NCBI GenBank assembly: GCA_030538115.1
Contig: JAUNUP010000018.1
Location: 2,324-64,773 of the forward strand
Direction: 5' to 3'
Length of the DNA: 62,450 bases
Source: Dermatophilus congolensis
GTDB lineage: Bacteria; Actinomycetota; Actinomycetes; Actinomycetales; Dermatophilaceae
Program-made: the position numbers and the translations under genes
Part shown: piece by piece, positions 8,950 to 16,691 of the stretch
Layout: each line of letters starts with the position of its first letter
How positions within the stretch are numbered: the first letter of the stretch is position 1
Notes under the pieces: generated by a model
Database searches by the model: none
Seen by the model: the letters and a program-made list of their open reading frames with translations, nothing else
What the model was told of the DNA's origin: nothing

Positions 8950-9786
8950 GTGGTCCAGCGGCAGCCAGCTCCTCGCCCGCTCCCGAAGGTCACCTTGGGG
9001 AGTTCCTCGGTATATCCCGCTCGTCTGGAGACCGCGTTCGAGATCGCGGCCCGCCTCGGGTACGACGGGGTCGAGGTGATGGTCCTCGGCGATCCCGATA
9101 CGCAGATGGCCGCTCCGATCAACGCGCTGGCCAAGCAGTACGGAGTGCCGGTTCTCTCGATCCACGCGCCCACGTTGCTGGTGACGCAGCGCGTCTGGGG
9201 CACCTCCGATCCGTGGGAGAAGATCGACAAGTCCATCGACCTCGCCTTCGACACCGGCTGCGACACCGTGGTGCTGCACCCGCCGTTCCGGTGGCAGCGC
9301 GAATACGCGCGGGGTTTTGCCGAGGGAGTCGCGAAGCGCGAGAGTGACCGCAACGTGGTGCTCGCCGTGGAGAACATGTTTCCGTGGCGCGCAGGCTCGG
9401 CCTGGATGCAGGTCTACCTGCCAGGCTGGAACCCGGTGCCGCAGCCGTTCGACAACGTCACGATCGACTTCTCGCACGCCGCGATCGCACACGACGACGT
9501 GCTGCACATGAAGGCGTCGCTGGGCGCCCGCCTCCGGCACATCCACCTTGCCGACGGCACCGGTTCGTTCAAGGACGAGCACCTCGTGCCAGGCCGCGGC
9601 AGCCAACCCGTGGCCGAGTTCTTGCACGAGCTGGGTGCCGAGGGGTTCGGTGGCGTCATCGCCGCCGAAGTCGGCACCCGCAAATGCACGTCGGAACAGC
9701 GCGACCGCGACCTGACCGAGACCCTCGAGTTCGCCCGCCGGCACCTGGCCGCGGGAGCCGAAGCAGCCCGACAGGAGAAGCCGTGA
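8950..9786 (+). CDS. Sugar phosphate isomerase/epimerase (xylose isomerase-like TIM barrel)
   Basis: AP-endonuclease family 2 fold (PF01261) of 278 residues. Metal-ligand-type residues occur in the usual strands: VLSIHAP, VVLHPPF, LAVENMF, IDFSHAAI, RHIHLADGTG and GFGGVIAAEVG. It is homologous by position and sequence to the mycobacterial Rv0498 neighbourhood (Rv0498-Rv0499-proC), whose biochemical role is not settled. The open frame extends far upstream, but the GTG at 8950 with its -10 box is the natural start. Its stop overlaps the next GTG by 4 bp, so the two are translationally coupled. Confidence 0.85.
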   Translation: MVQRQPAPRPLPKVTLGSSSVYPARLETAFEIAARLGYDGVEVMVLGDPDTQMAAPINALAKQYGVPVLSIHAPTLLVTQRVWGTSDPWEKIDKSIDLAFDTGCDTVVLHPPFRWQREYARGFAEGVAKRESDRNVVLAVENMFPWRAGSAWMQVYLPGWNPVPQPFDNVTIDFSHAAIAHDDVLHMKASLGARLRHIHLADGTGSFKDEHLVPGRGSQPVAEFLHELGAEGFGGVIAAEVGTRKCTSEQRDRDLTETLEFARRHLAAGAEAARQEKP

Positions 9787-10742
9787 CCAAGCCCGCGATG
9801 CTCCGCCCCGGCCCGAGCATGTTGTTGCGGATGGCCGAGGACCCCAGGCTTCGCAAATTCTTCGAGAACCGACTGCACAACCGCGACCTCGCGTCGAGGT
9901 ACGTGTCGGGCGAATCGGTCTCGTCGGCGGTCGACGTCACCGGTGAGTTGCTGGCCCGAGGCAGGTCCGTCTCGGTGGCGCTGCTCGCCAGCGACCCCCT
10001 CGACCGGTCGGAGGCCCGCGACCGCCGTAAGCGCCTGCGCAAGGTGCTGCGACGGCTCGGCCAGGCCGGTCTTGCCACGGCCGATCCGTCGGGCGCGGGG
10101 CGGGTCGAGGTGTGTGTACGTCTCGGCGCGCTGGGGGCTGGGCTCTCCGAGGGAGAGACGGTGGCCATCGAGAACGCGCTCGCGGTGGCGGAGTCGGCCG
10201 CGGGCGTCGGGGCGAGGGTCACGTTAGAGAGTGAGCCCAGCGTCGGTGTCTCCCTGCGACTGGCGGCCGTCGACGCTCTCCGGGCCCAGTTTCCCGATAC
10301 CGGAGTCGAACTGGTCGCGGGCCTGCCCCGCACCGAAGCCGACGTGGCCGAGCGCATCGCCTCCGGCTGCCGCGTGCGCCTGAGCAAGGGCGGCGAAGAC
10401 ACACCTGACGGGCTCGACCGGCACAAGGCCGACCTGGCCTACGTTCGCTGCCTCGCCGCGCTGATGCGCAGTGACGTGCCGTTCTCGATGACCGCGGAGG
10501 ACCGGCGCATCCTCGACATCGCGGACACCCTCGTGGCCAGAGGCCTGCGGGCGCGGGGTTCGTTCGAATACCACCTGCGCTTCGGTGACCGGCCCATGGT
10601 CGCGGCCATGGTCTCCGACCGCGGCGACACGATGCGCGTGTACGTGCCCTTCGGAGAAGACTTCTACCCGTACCTCATGGCTCGCATCGCCGACCAGCCG
10701 AGCAGAGTCGCCTCGCTGCTGCGCCCCTCCCGCAACAGGTGA
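9783..10742 (+). CDS. Proline dehydrogenase-like protein (possibly non-catalytic)
   Basis: 319 residues resembling monofunctional proline dehydrogenase from end to end: YVSGESVSSAVDVTGELLARG near the N-terminus, RLSKGGEDTPDG, RHKADLAYVRCLAALM, EYHLRFGDRP, and MRVYVPFGEDFYPYLMARIA. In true enzymes the last motif continues with an Arg-Arg pair (YPYxxRRLAERPAN) that binds proline. Here it reads YPYLMARIADQPSRV, so the first Arg and the Asn are lost. It is coupled to the upstream gene by GTGA overlap and followed by proC. Activity is therefore doubtful, and the family assignment is fairly secure. Confidence 0.75.
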   Translation: MTKPAMLRPGPSMLLRMAEDPRLRKFFENRLHNRDLASRYVSGESVSSAVDVTGELLARGRSVSVALLASDPLDRSEARDRRKRLRKVLRRLGQAGLATADPSGAGRVEVCVRLGALGAGLSEGETVAIENALAVAESAAGVGARVTLESEPSVGVSLRLAAVDALRAQFPDTGVELVAGLPRTEADVAERIASGCRVRLSKGGEDTPDGLDRHKADLAYVRCLAALMRSDVPFSMTAEDRRILDIADTLVARGLRARGSFEYHLRFGDRPMVAAMVSDRGDTMRVYVPFGEDFYPYLMARIADQPSRVASLLRPSRNR

Positions 10743-10812
10743 CCAGCCCCCGACGCCCGGCGCACCCGACATCCCGACTGCTCATCACCATCCATCACTC
10801 AGGAGCCTTTTC

Positions 10813-11637
10813 GTGAACACATCGACCCCGTCGCACGCGAACACCCGTCTGGCCGTTCTGGGTGGCGGGGTGATGGGCGGCGCGATTCTCGAGGGTGCCC
10901 TGCGTGCGGGTCGATCGGCGGACGACGTGGCGGTCACGGTGAAGCTGCCGCACGAGCGTGAGCGTTGGGAGAAGTTGGGCGTGCGCCTCGCCGATGACAA
11001 CGCCGACGCCGTTCGCGGGGCCGAATTGGTGCTGGTGGGCGTCAAACCGAACGTCGTGCCCGAGGTGCTCGCCGAGATCGCCGACGCGCTGCCGGAGGGG
11101 GCGGTCGTCGCCAGCATCGCCGCCGGAGTGACGCTGGCGACCCTCGAATCCGCCCTTCCTGCAGGCACTCCCGTGGTGCGGGTGATGCCGAACATCCCGG
11201 CCGTCGTCGGGCGCAGCGTCGCCGCGCTGAGCCCCGGAGGCAGCGCCACCGACGAGCACGTCGCGGTCGTGCGCACGTTGCTCGACTCCGTCGGATCGAG
11301 CGTCGAGGTCGCCGAGAAAGACCTCGACGCGGTCACTGCGGTCAGCGGCTCCGGGCCGGCCTACGTCTTCGCGCTCGCCGAGGCCATGATCGACGGAGGC
11401 GTGATGCTGGGCCTGACCCGCCAAGTGGCTACCCAGCTCGCACTAGAAACCGTGCTCGGCGCCGCAACGATGCTCACCGAGTCCGACACCCATCCGACTC
11501 TCCTGCGCGAGCAGGTGGTCTCTCCCGGAGGTACGACCGCGGCGGCGCTGCGCGAATTCTCCCGCGGTGGCCTGCACTCGACCGTGCTGGCCGGTATGGA
11601 GGCCTGCCACGCCCGTTCGAAGGCGCTCGGGGGCTGA
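10813..11637 (+). CDS. proC: Pyrroline-5-carboxylate reductase
   Basis: Last step of proline synthesis, reducing P5C with NADPH in the cytosol. 274 residues, normal length. N-terminal Rossmann motif VLGGGVMGGAILEG, VMPNIPAVVG, and the C-terminal signature VSGSGPAYVFALAEAMIDGG with REQVVSPGGTTAAAL. The GTG start lies 7 nt after an AGGAG Shine-Dalgarno. It sits 70 bp downstream of a proline-dehydrogenase-like gene, which links two enzymes that share the P5C intermediate. Confidence 0.97.
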   Translation: MNTSTPSHANTRLAVLGGGVMGGAILEGALRAGRSADDVAVTVKLPHERERWEKLGVRLADDNADAVRGAELVLVGVKPNVVPEVLAEIADALPEGAVVASIAAGVTLATLESALPAGTPVVRVMPNIPAVVGRSVAALSPGGSATDEHVAVVRTLLDSVGSSVEVAEKDLDAVTAVSGSGPAYVFALAEAMIDGGVMLGLTRQVATQLALETVLGAATMLTESDTHPTLLREQVVSPGGTTAAALREFSRGGLHSTVLAGMEACHARSKALGG

Positions 11638-11845
11638 GATTCGTCAGGCGTCTACCCGCTGTTCGCTCGGAGGGGCACGTGCGGGTTCGGGAAGGCCCGC
11701 CGGACGCTGTTAGTCTCGAAGTGACAAGCGCCACGCACCGGCAGCCGACCCCGCCTACGACGCCAGGGATCTGCGAAGCCCGTCGCACGCCGGCCCGATC
11801 CGTGCCGCGAGGCACCGTTGGATACGAGAAAGGTGATCGTTCCCT

Positions 11846-12346
11846 ATGAGCGAAACCAGCATCCGCGTTCTCGGAGAGAACGAGTGGGAGGCCTACCGCG
11901 ATGCCCGCCTGAGCGCCCTGAAGGAGTCGCCCGAGGCATTCGCCGCGACCTACGAGTCCGAGGTCGACTTCGACGAGGAGCTGTGGCGTGAGCGCATGAA
12001 CCGCTCTTCGCGCCTGGTCGCAGAGCAGGACAACAACGTGGTCGGCATCGTCTCGGTTCGCGGCGACGACGACATGTTCGAAGACGCCGCCGAGGTGTTC
12101 GGCCTGTGGGTTCCGCTGTCGCTGCGCGGCTCCGGTGTCGCGGCGAAGCTCGTTCAGGCCGCCGCCCGGCTGGCCACGAACCGCGGCCACGGCCAGTTGA
12201 TCTACTGGGTCGGCACCGAGAACGCCCGCGCCGTGGCGTTCGCCAGCAGCTACGGCTTCCGTCCGAGCGAATTCCGCCGCCCGATGGACCGCCAGGACGA
12301 CGAGAGCGTCGAGGAGATCGCGCTCACGCTGGCGCTCGACCGCTGA
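11846..12346 (+). CDS. GNAT family N-acetyltransferase
   Basis: 166-residue Gcn5-related acetyltransferase. The acetyl-CoA loop region is VPLSLRGSGVAAKLVQAA (R/Q-x-x-G-x-G/A), followed by RAVAFASSYGFRPSEF, the usual last strand-helix. The target is unknown. The start ATG follows AAAGGTGATCG. A -10-like TAGTCT at 11711-11716 would give a leader of about 130 nt. It stands alone between proC and a strong terminator. The next gene encodes an AcuC-type deacetylase, so an acetylation/deacetylation relationship is possible but only inferred. Confidence 0.85.
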   Translation: MSETSIRVLGENEWEAYRDARLSALKESPEAFAATYESEVDFDEELWRERMNRSSRLVAEQDNNVVGIVSVRGDDDMFEDAAEVFGLWVPLSLRGSGVAAKLVQAAARLATNRGHGQLIYWVGTENARAVAFASSYGFRPSEFRRPMDRQDDESVEEIALTLALDR

Positions 12347-12373
12347 GTCGCAGCCGCCCGAGTTCGACTGACG

Positions 12374-12409
12374 GGCGAGAGCCCCCGCGCCTATGCGGGG
12401 GCTCTCGCC
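12374..12409 (+). terminator. Intrinsic terminator after the GNAT gene
   Basis: 15-bp GC-rich perfect stem (GGCGAGAGCCCCCGC arm) with a 6-nt loop, followed by TGTTTGC. It separates the GNAT gene from acuC. Confidence 0.9.
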
Positions 12410-12486
12410 TGTTTGCGGCCGGGTGCGATGTATGCCGCCCTTTGGATGTCGGGGCGCTAAGGAGGTCTCCGGGCCGTCCGGATCGG

Positions 12487-12492
12487 TAGGGT
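12487..12492 (+). promoter_or_regulatory. -10 box for acuC (leaderless)
   Basis: TAGGGT, 6 nt before ATG 12499, with no Shine-Dalgarno between. It gives acuC its own transcript after the terminator at 12374-12409. Confidence 0.5.
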
Positions 12493-12498
12493 CGTCGC

Positions 12499-13695
12499 AT
12501 GGCAAAGCAGGCGAGCATCGTGTGGGACGAGTCCTTCTCCGGCTACGACTTCGGTGACGGCCACCCGATGGATCCGATTCGGCTCGACCTCACGGCGCGT
12601 CTGTGTACTGACCTGGGTCTTTTCGAGCCCGGCGATATCGAGATCGTGAACCCCGACGTGCCCAGCGACGAGGTGCTCGCCCGCGTGCACGACCCCGAGT
12701 ACATCGCTGCCGTGCGTCAGGCGTCGGCGGACCCGAGCCGGGCGCAGGAGCGGTTCGGTATCGGCACTGAAGACGACCCCGCGTTCGTGGGGATGCACGA
12801 GATCAGCGCCCGCATCGCCGCCGGTACCCAGATGGTGGCCGAGCGCGTCTGGAAGGGCGAGGCGCTGCACGGCGTGAACTTCACGGGCGGCCTACACCAC
12901 GCCATGCGCGAACGCGCCGCCGGCTTCTGTATCTACAACGACGCGTCGCTCGCGATCGACTGGCTGCTCAACAACGGCGCCGAGCGCGTCGCTTACGTCG
13001 ATGTCGACGCTCACCACGGAGACGGGGTCGAGCGGTCGTTCTGGAACGACCCGCGGGTGCTGACGATCTCGCTGCACGAGACCGGCACGATCCTCTTTCC
13101 CGGCACCGGATTCGCGCGCGAGATCGGCGGAACCGAGGCGCTCGGCTCCGCGGCGAACGTGGCGCTGCCTCCGGGCACGAAGGACGCGCCGTGGCTGCGT
13201 GCCGTGCACGCGACCGTGCCCGCGATGATCCGCGCGTTCAGGCCCGACGTGCTGATCACGCAGCACGGCGCCGACACGCACTTCACCGACCCGCTGGCCC
13301 ACCTGTCGATCTCGGTCGACGCGCAGCGCCTGGCGATGGAGACGATGCACGACCTGGCGCACGAGGTGTGCGGCGGCAAGTGGATCGGCCTCGGCGGCGG
13401 CGGTTACGAGATCACCGGCGTGGTGCCGCGGTCGTGGACGCACCTGGTGGCGATCGCGGAGCACCGCCCCATCTCGGTCGAGACCCCGCTGCCCGCCTCC
13501 TGGGTCGACTACGTGAAGACCACGTACGGCGCCGACGTGCCCGCCACCATGGGCGACGGCACGTCCGAGGGGGGGCGCGTCTGGTGGCGCCCGTGGGAGA
13601 GCGGCTACGACCCCGAGAACTCCGTCGACCTGGCCGTCATGGCGACGCGCGAGGCCGTTTTCCCTCACATGGGCCTCGACGTCTGGTTCGACTGA
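12499..13695 (+). CDS. acuC: Acetoin utilization protein AcuC / histone deacetylase family
   Basis: Zn-dependent lysine deacylase of the class I HDAC fold, 398 residues. Active-site signatures are GGLHHAMRERA (catalytic His pair), YVDVDAHHGDGVE (metal Asp and His) and GLGGGGYE near the C-terminal end. In Bacillus and mycobacteria the family deacetylates acetyl-CoA synthetase. That role is a family inference here, since no acs is in the window. The start is the ATG of MAKQASIVWDESF. It lies next to a GNAT gene but is transcriptionally separate. Confidence 0.9.
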   Translation: MAKQASIVWDESFSGYDFGDGHPMDPIRLDLTARLCTDLGLFEPGDIEIVNPDVPSDEVLARVHDPEYIAAVRQASADPSRAQERFGIGTEDDPAFVGMHEISARIAAGTQMVAERVWKGEALHGVNFTGGLHHAMRERAAGFCIYNDASLAIDWLLNNGAERVAYVDVDAHHGDGVERSFWNDPRVLTISLHETGTILFPGTGFAREIGGTEALGSAANVALPPGTKDAPWLRAVHATVPAMIRAFRPDVLITQHGADTHFTDPLAHLSISVDAQRLAMETMHDLAHEVCGGKWIGLGGGGYEITGVVPRSWTHLVAIAEHRPISVETPLPASWVDYVKTTYGADVPATMGDGTSEGGRVWWRPWESGYDPENSVDLAVMATREAVFPHMGLDVWFD

Positions 13696-13809
13696 CACCG
13701 TCTGTTAACCCCAGCCGAGCCGACCGACAGCTCCGATTCATCTGTTGCCCGCTTTGGGGGGTGCGGGACGTGGGGAGTACCATTGCCGGGAAATACATCG
13801 CCCCGGCCA

Positions 13810-13825
13810 GGTTGCCGCGGCAACC
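13810..13825 (+). promoter_or_regulatory. Palindromic hairpin in the bS22 leader
   Basis: GGTTGCCGCGGCAACC is a perfect 16-bp palindrome 24 nt before the bS22 start. A possible -10 (TACCAT, 13778-13783) lies upstream, so the palindrome would be in the 5' leader. It may be an RNA hairpin or a protein operator, and its function is unknown. Confidence 0.35.
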
Positions 13826-13849
13826 GGATCGGACGATCAGAGGTACTCC

Positions 13850-13948
13850 ATGGGATCTGTTATCAAGAAGCGCCGCAAGCGTATGGCGAAGAAGAAGCAC
13901 CGCAAGCTGCTTCGCAAGACCCGTCACCAGCGTCGTAACAAGAAGTGA
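13850..13948 (+). CDS. Small ribosomal subunit protein bS22 (AURKAIP1/COX24 domain peptide)
   Basis: 32-residue peptide MGSVIKKRRKR... with 18 Lys/Arg. It is nearly identical to the actinobacterial bS22 seen in mycobacterial ribosomes near the decoding centre, homologous to mitochondrial mS38 (AURKAIP1/COX24). The reading frame is open further upstream, but the conserved start is the ATG 6 nt after AGAGG. The position between the proC region and a GalE2-like SDR matches Rv0500B in Mycobacterium tuberculosis. The small HTH gene usually beside it (Rv0500A) is not present. Confidence 0.92.
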   Translation: MGSVIKKRRKRMAKKKHRKLLRKTRHQRRNKK

Positions 13949-14082
13949 CGCGAGCGATCCGACGCGGTCTCGCCTGAACGAGTTCGGGTGCGTGCCAGGC
14001 CGTCTACCCTCGGGTGGGCGGCCTTTGCCGTCTGTCGGGGTCGTGGTGAGATGGTCGCGACAAGCGAACGGGAGGTGCCGGG

Positions 14083-15081
14083 GTGGGATCGACGATCGTC
14101 GTGACCGGCGCTTCGCGATTCATCGGTGAAGCAGTCGTCCGGCGACTACTCGGTTCGCCGGGCGTCGATCGCGTGATCGGTGTCGATACGGCGTTTCCGG
14201 CCCGTGAGATCGCGGGGGCGGAGTTCGTGCGCTGCGACCTGATCGGGCCCATCCTCGGGCGGGTGCTCGCCCAGACCAAGGCCGACACGGTGGTGCACCT
14301 GAGCCTGTCGGAGGACTCGGCTCCCGCGCGAGCGGCCCGGCTCTCGCAGCGAGAGACCAACGTGTTCGGCTCGCTGCGGTTGCTGGCCTCGATCCAGGCT
14401 CAGCAGCGGGTCAAGCGGGTGGTGCTCAAATCGACCGGATCCGTGTACGGCTCGTCGCCTGGTGATTCGGCGTTCTTCACCGAGGAGTCGCCGCTGACCG
14501 CCCGCGGTGCCACGAGCGCGGTGCGCGACGCCATCGAGGTCGAGCAGTTCACCCGCAGCGTCAGCCAGCGGCGCAGCGACATCTCCACGTGCATCTTGAG
14601 ACTGACGCACGTGGTCGGGCCTGGGATGCGTACGCCGTTCATGGACTACCTGACATCGCCCATGGTGCCGGTGCCGGTCGGCTTCGATGCACGCATCCAG
14701 GTGTTGCAGACCGAGGACGCTGTGGCGGCTTTGGCGACCGCAGCGCTCGGAGAAGCGCAGGGCACGATCAACGTGGCCGGAGACGGCGTGGTCACCCTGT
14801 CGTCGGCCGTGCGCAGGGTGCGTCGAATCCCGGTGCCGCTGGCCCCGATGACCCGCAGGGTCTGGAACAAGGTGCCCGGGGCCGGCCGCACGCACATCGC
14901 CAACGAGGACAAGCGGTATCTGTACTGGGGCAGGTGCCTCGACACGACCCGGATGCGCACCGAGTTGGGGTTCGAGCCGACCTACACGTCCGCCGAGGCG
15001 CTCGCGACGTTGGCGCCGCTCGCCTCTGTCAGCGACGATGTGTTCGAGCACCTGCGGCTGAGGGGAGAGGCCGAGGCATGA
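14083..15081 (+). CDS. NAD-dependent epimerase/dehydratase family protein (GalE2-like, atypical SDR)
   Basis: 332-residue extended SDR. The N-terminal nucleotide motif VVTGASRFIGEAVVRRLL is clear, and LKSTGSVYGSSPGDSAFFTE aligns with the catalytic-loop Ser/Thr region. The usual YxxxK is absent: the corresponding helix reads ATSAVRDAIEVEQF. The mycobacterial homologue Rv0501 lacks it too, as far as I recall, so the protein may not be a classical dehydrogenase. The GTG start follows GGGAGG. Its stop overlaps the acyltransferase start by 4 bp (ATGA), so the two products probably act together. Confidence 0.85.
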   Translation: MGSTIVVTGASRFIGEAVVRRLLGSPGVDRVIGVDTAFPAREIAGAEFVRCDLIGPILGRVLAQTKADTVVHLSLSEDSAPARAARLSQRETNVFGSLRLLASIQAQQRVKRVVLKSTGSVYGSSPGDSAFFTEESPLTARGATSAVRDAIEVEQFTRSVSQRRSDISTCILRLTHVVGPGMRTPFMDYLTSPMVPVPVGFDARIQVLQTEDAVAALATAALGEAQGTINVAGDGVVTLSSAVRRVRRIPVPLAPMTRRVWNKVPGAGRTHIANEDKRYLYWGRCLDTTRMRTELGFEPTYTSAEALATLAPLASVSDDVFEHLRLRGEAEA

Positions 15082-16019
15082 TCGGAGCCGATCACCTCGA
15101 CAAGGGTGACCTTGCGACGGCCATCGACCTGTTGGTCGACGGTCTGTACCAGTGGGCCCGCGCGGGCGGCATGTCGGCGCAGGAGGCCGACGGCGCGGTC
15201 GCGGCGACCCTGGCCTATGTGCGTCGCCGCCTGACGGGCACCGTGGAGATCGACGAATTCGGCTTCGACGCCGATTTCACCGAGCACGTATATCTGACCG
15301 CGTTGAGGCCCCTGTACCGCATCTGGTTTCGTACCGAGGTCTTCGGTGCCGAGAATCTGCCGGCCACCGGAGGCGCGCTCATCGTCGCGAACCACGCCGG
15401 CACGGTCGCGGTCGATGCGCTGATGACGCAGGTCGCAGTGCACGACGCCCTCCCCGCGAACCGCTTTCTACGCCTCCTGGGGGCCGACATCGTCTTCCGC
15501 ACCCCGTTTCTCGGCGAGATCGCACGGCGCGGCGGCGCGACGATGGCCAGCCGCGACGACGCGCAGCGCCTGCTGGAGGCCGGAGAACTGGTGGGTGTGT
15601 GGCCCGAGGGCTACAAGGGCGTCGGCAAGGGATTCTCAGAGCGTTATCGGCTGCAGCGCTTCGGGCGGGGCGGGTTCGTCGCGAGTGCGCTGCGTGCGCA
15701 GGTGCCGATCATCCCGTGCTCGATCGTCGGCTCCGAAGAGGCCTACCCGATGCTGGCCGACATCGAGCCGCTCGCGAAACTGCTGGGCCTGCCCTATTTT
15801 CCGATCACCCCGCTGTTTCCCCACTTCGGTCTGCTCGGCCTGGTGCCGCTGCCGAGCAAGTGGATGATCAAGTTCGGTGAGCCGATCGAGCCGGAGGGCT
15901 ACGACGTGGTGGCCGACAATCCCGTGCGGGTCTTCGAACTCACCGAGCACGTGCGGGGTGTCATCCAGCAACAGCTGTACGGGCTGCTGGATCAACGGGG
16001 TTCGGCGTTCGCGCGCTGA
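15078..16019 (+). CDS. 1-acyl-sn-glycerol-3-phosphate acyltransferase family (PlsC-like)
   Basis: 313-residue lysophospholipid acyltransferase-type protein. Motif I is VANHAGTVAVDA (a long-spacing variant of HX4D, shared with the Rv0502 group). FRTPFLGEIARRGGATMASR and the WPEGYKGVGKGF block (PEG motif) follow, then VPIIPCSIVGSEEAYP. Membrane-associated lipid remodelling is expected, with acyl acceptor unknown. The start ATG overlaps the stop of the upstream SDR. An all-helical 80-residue N-terminal extension precedes the acyltransferase domain. Confidence 0.87.
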   Translation: MIGADHLDKGDLATAIDLLVDGLYQWARAGGMSAQEADGAVAATLAYVRRRLTGTVEIDEFGFDADFTEHVYLTALRPLYRIWFRTEVFGAENLPATGGALIVANHAGTVAVDALMTQVAVHDALPANRFLRLLGADIVFRTPFLGEIARRGGATMASRDDAQRLLEAGELVGVWPEGYKGVGKGFSERYRLQRFGRGGFVASALRAQVPIIPCSIVGSEEAYPMLADIEPLAKLLGLPYFPITPLFPHFGLLGLVPLPSKWMIKFGEPIEPEGYDVVADNPVRVFELTEHVRGVIQQQLYGLLDQRGSAFAR

Positions 16020-16118
16020 CCTGGGTTGGTCTGCACCGTCGTGGCTACTGCCGCGTAGATCGGCCGCGCCGGTCGCGTGTGTGGGACGGGCGTTTTCACG
16101 ACCGGGCAGGGTGAGAAC

Positions 16119-16124
16119 TATCGT
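16119..16124 (+). promoter_or_regulatory. -10 box for the glutaredoxin gene (leaderless)
   Basis: TATCGT, 7 nt ahead of ATG 16132. It supports that ATG over any of the upstream codons in the open frame. Confidence 0.5.
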
Positions 16125-16131
16125 ATGGCCC

Positions 16132-16407
16132 ATGACGCAAGACTCGCCGCGGATCACCCTCATCACGAAGCCGGGCTGTCACCTCTGTGCCCTGGCGCGC
16201 GATGTGATCAGCCGAGTCAGCGACGACTTGTCGGTGGAGTGGGAGGAGGTGTCGATCGAGACGATGGAGAATCCCGACCCGCTGCTGTGGGAACAGATTC
16301 CGGTCACCCTGATCGACGGTGAGCCTCACGACTACTGGCGGGTGAGCGAGAGCCGACTGCGCACGAGTCTTGCGAGCCGTATCGACGCCACCGCCAAGGC
16401 CGACTGA
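16132..16407 (+). CDS. Glutaredoxin family protein (DUF836-like)
   Basis: 91-residue thioredoxin-fold protein. The redox motif is CHLC in ITKPGCHLCALARDV, and the cis-Pro region is EQIPVTLIDGEPH. It is the counterpart of Rv0508, which likewise lies directly upstream of hemA in mycobacteria. It could act as a dithiol reductant, though the physiological partner is unknown. The open frame extends upstream into the acyltransferase tail, but the leaderless ATG at 16132 gives the usual family length. Confidence 0.85.
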   Translation: MTQDSPRITLITKPGCHLCALARDVISRVSDDLSVEWEEVSIETMENPDPLLWEQIPVTLIDGEPHDYWRVSESRLRTSLASRIDATAKAD

Positions 16408-16498
16408 CGGGGCGCCGTAGGCTCCGATACCGCCCCCACTGCCGTCCCGATCCCTGATCAGCGCCCCGCGGCGCCGTTGTCGGATTCGTCATAGGCGT

Positions 16499-16527
16499 TT
16501 GATGACAGGTAGTCAGGGGTTTATGGT
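16499..16527 (+). promoter_or_regulatory. Predicted sigma-70 promoter of the hem operon
   Basis: -35 TTGATG (16499-16504), 17-bp spacer, -10 TATGGT (16522-16527). It would give a leader of about 155 nt before the hemA start. Confidence 0.5.
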
Positions 16528-16563
16528 GGACAAAACTCGCCGGACGACTGTCCTTGGCCGCAT

Positions 16564-16575
16564 GATCAGCTGATC
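16564..16575. promoter_or_regulatory. 12-bp palindrome in the hemA leader
   Basis: GATCAGCTGATC is fully self-complementary and lies about 37 bp downstream of the predicted -10, inside the untranslated leader of hemA. It does not match the Rex operator. It may be a regulator site or a chance palindrome. Confidence 0.3.
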
Positions 16576-16691
16576 CGCCTCGATTCCGGGCCTGTCTCGG
16601 GCTCCGGCAGTGGTGCTGTGTGGTCTGGGCGGGGTTCCGACTCCGGCATCATCGTCGCCGGCGCTCATCGCCGCACAAGGAGGGGCTTCGG

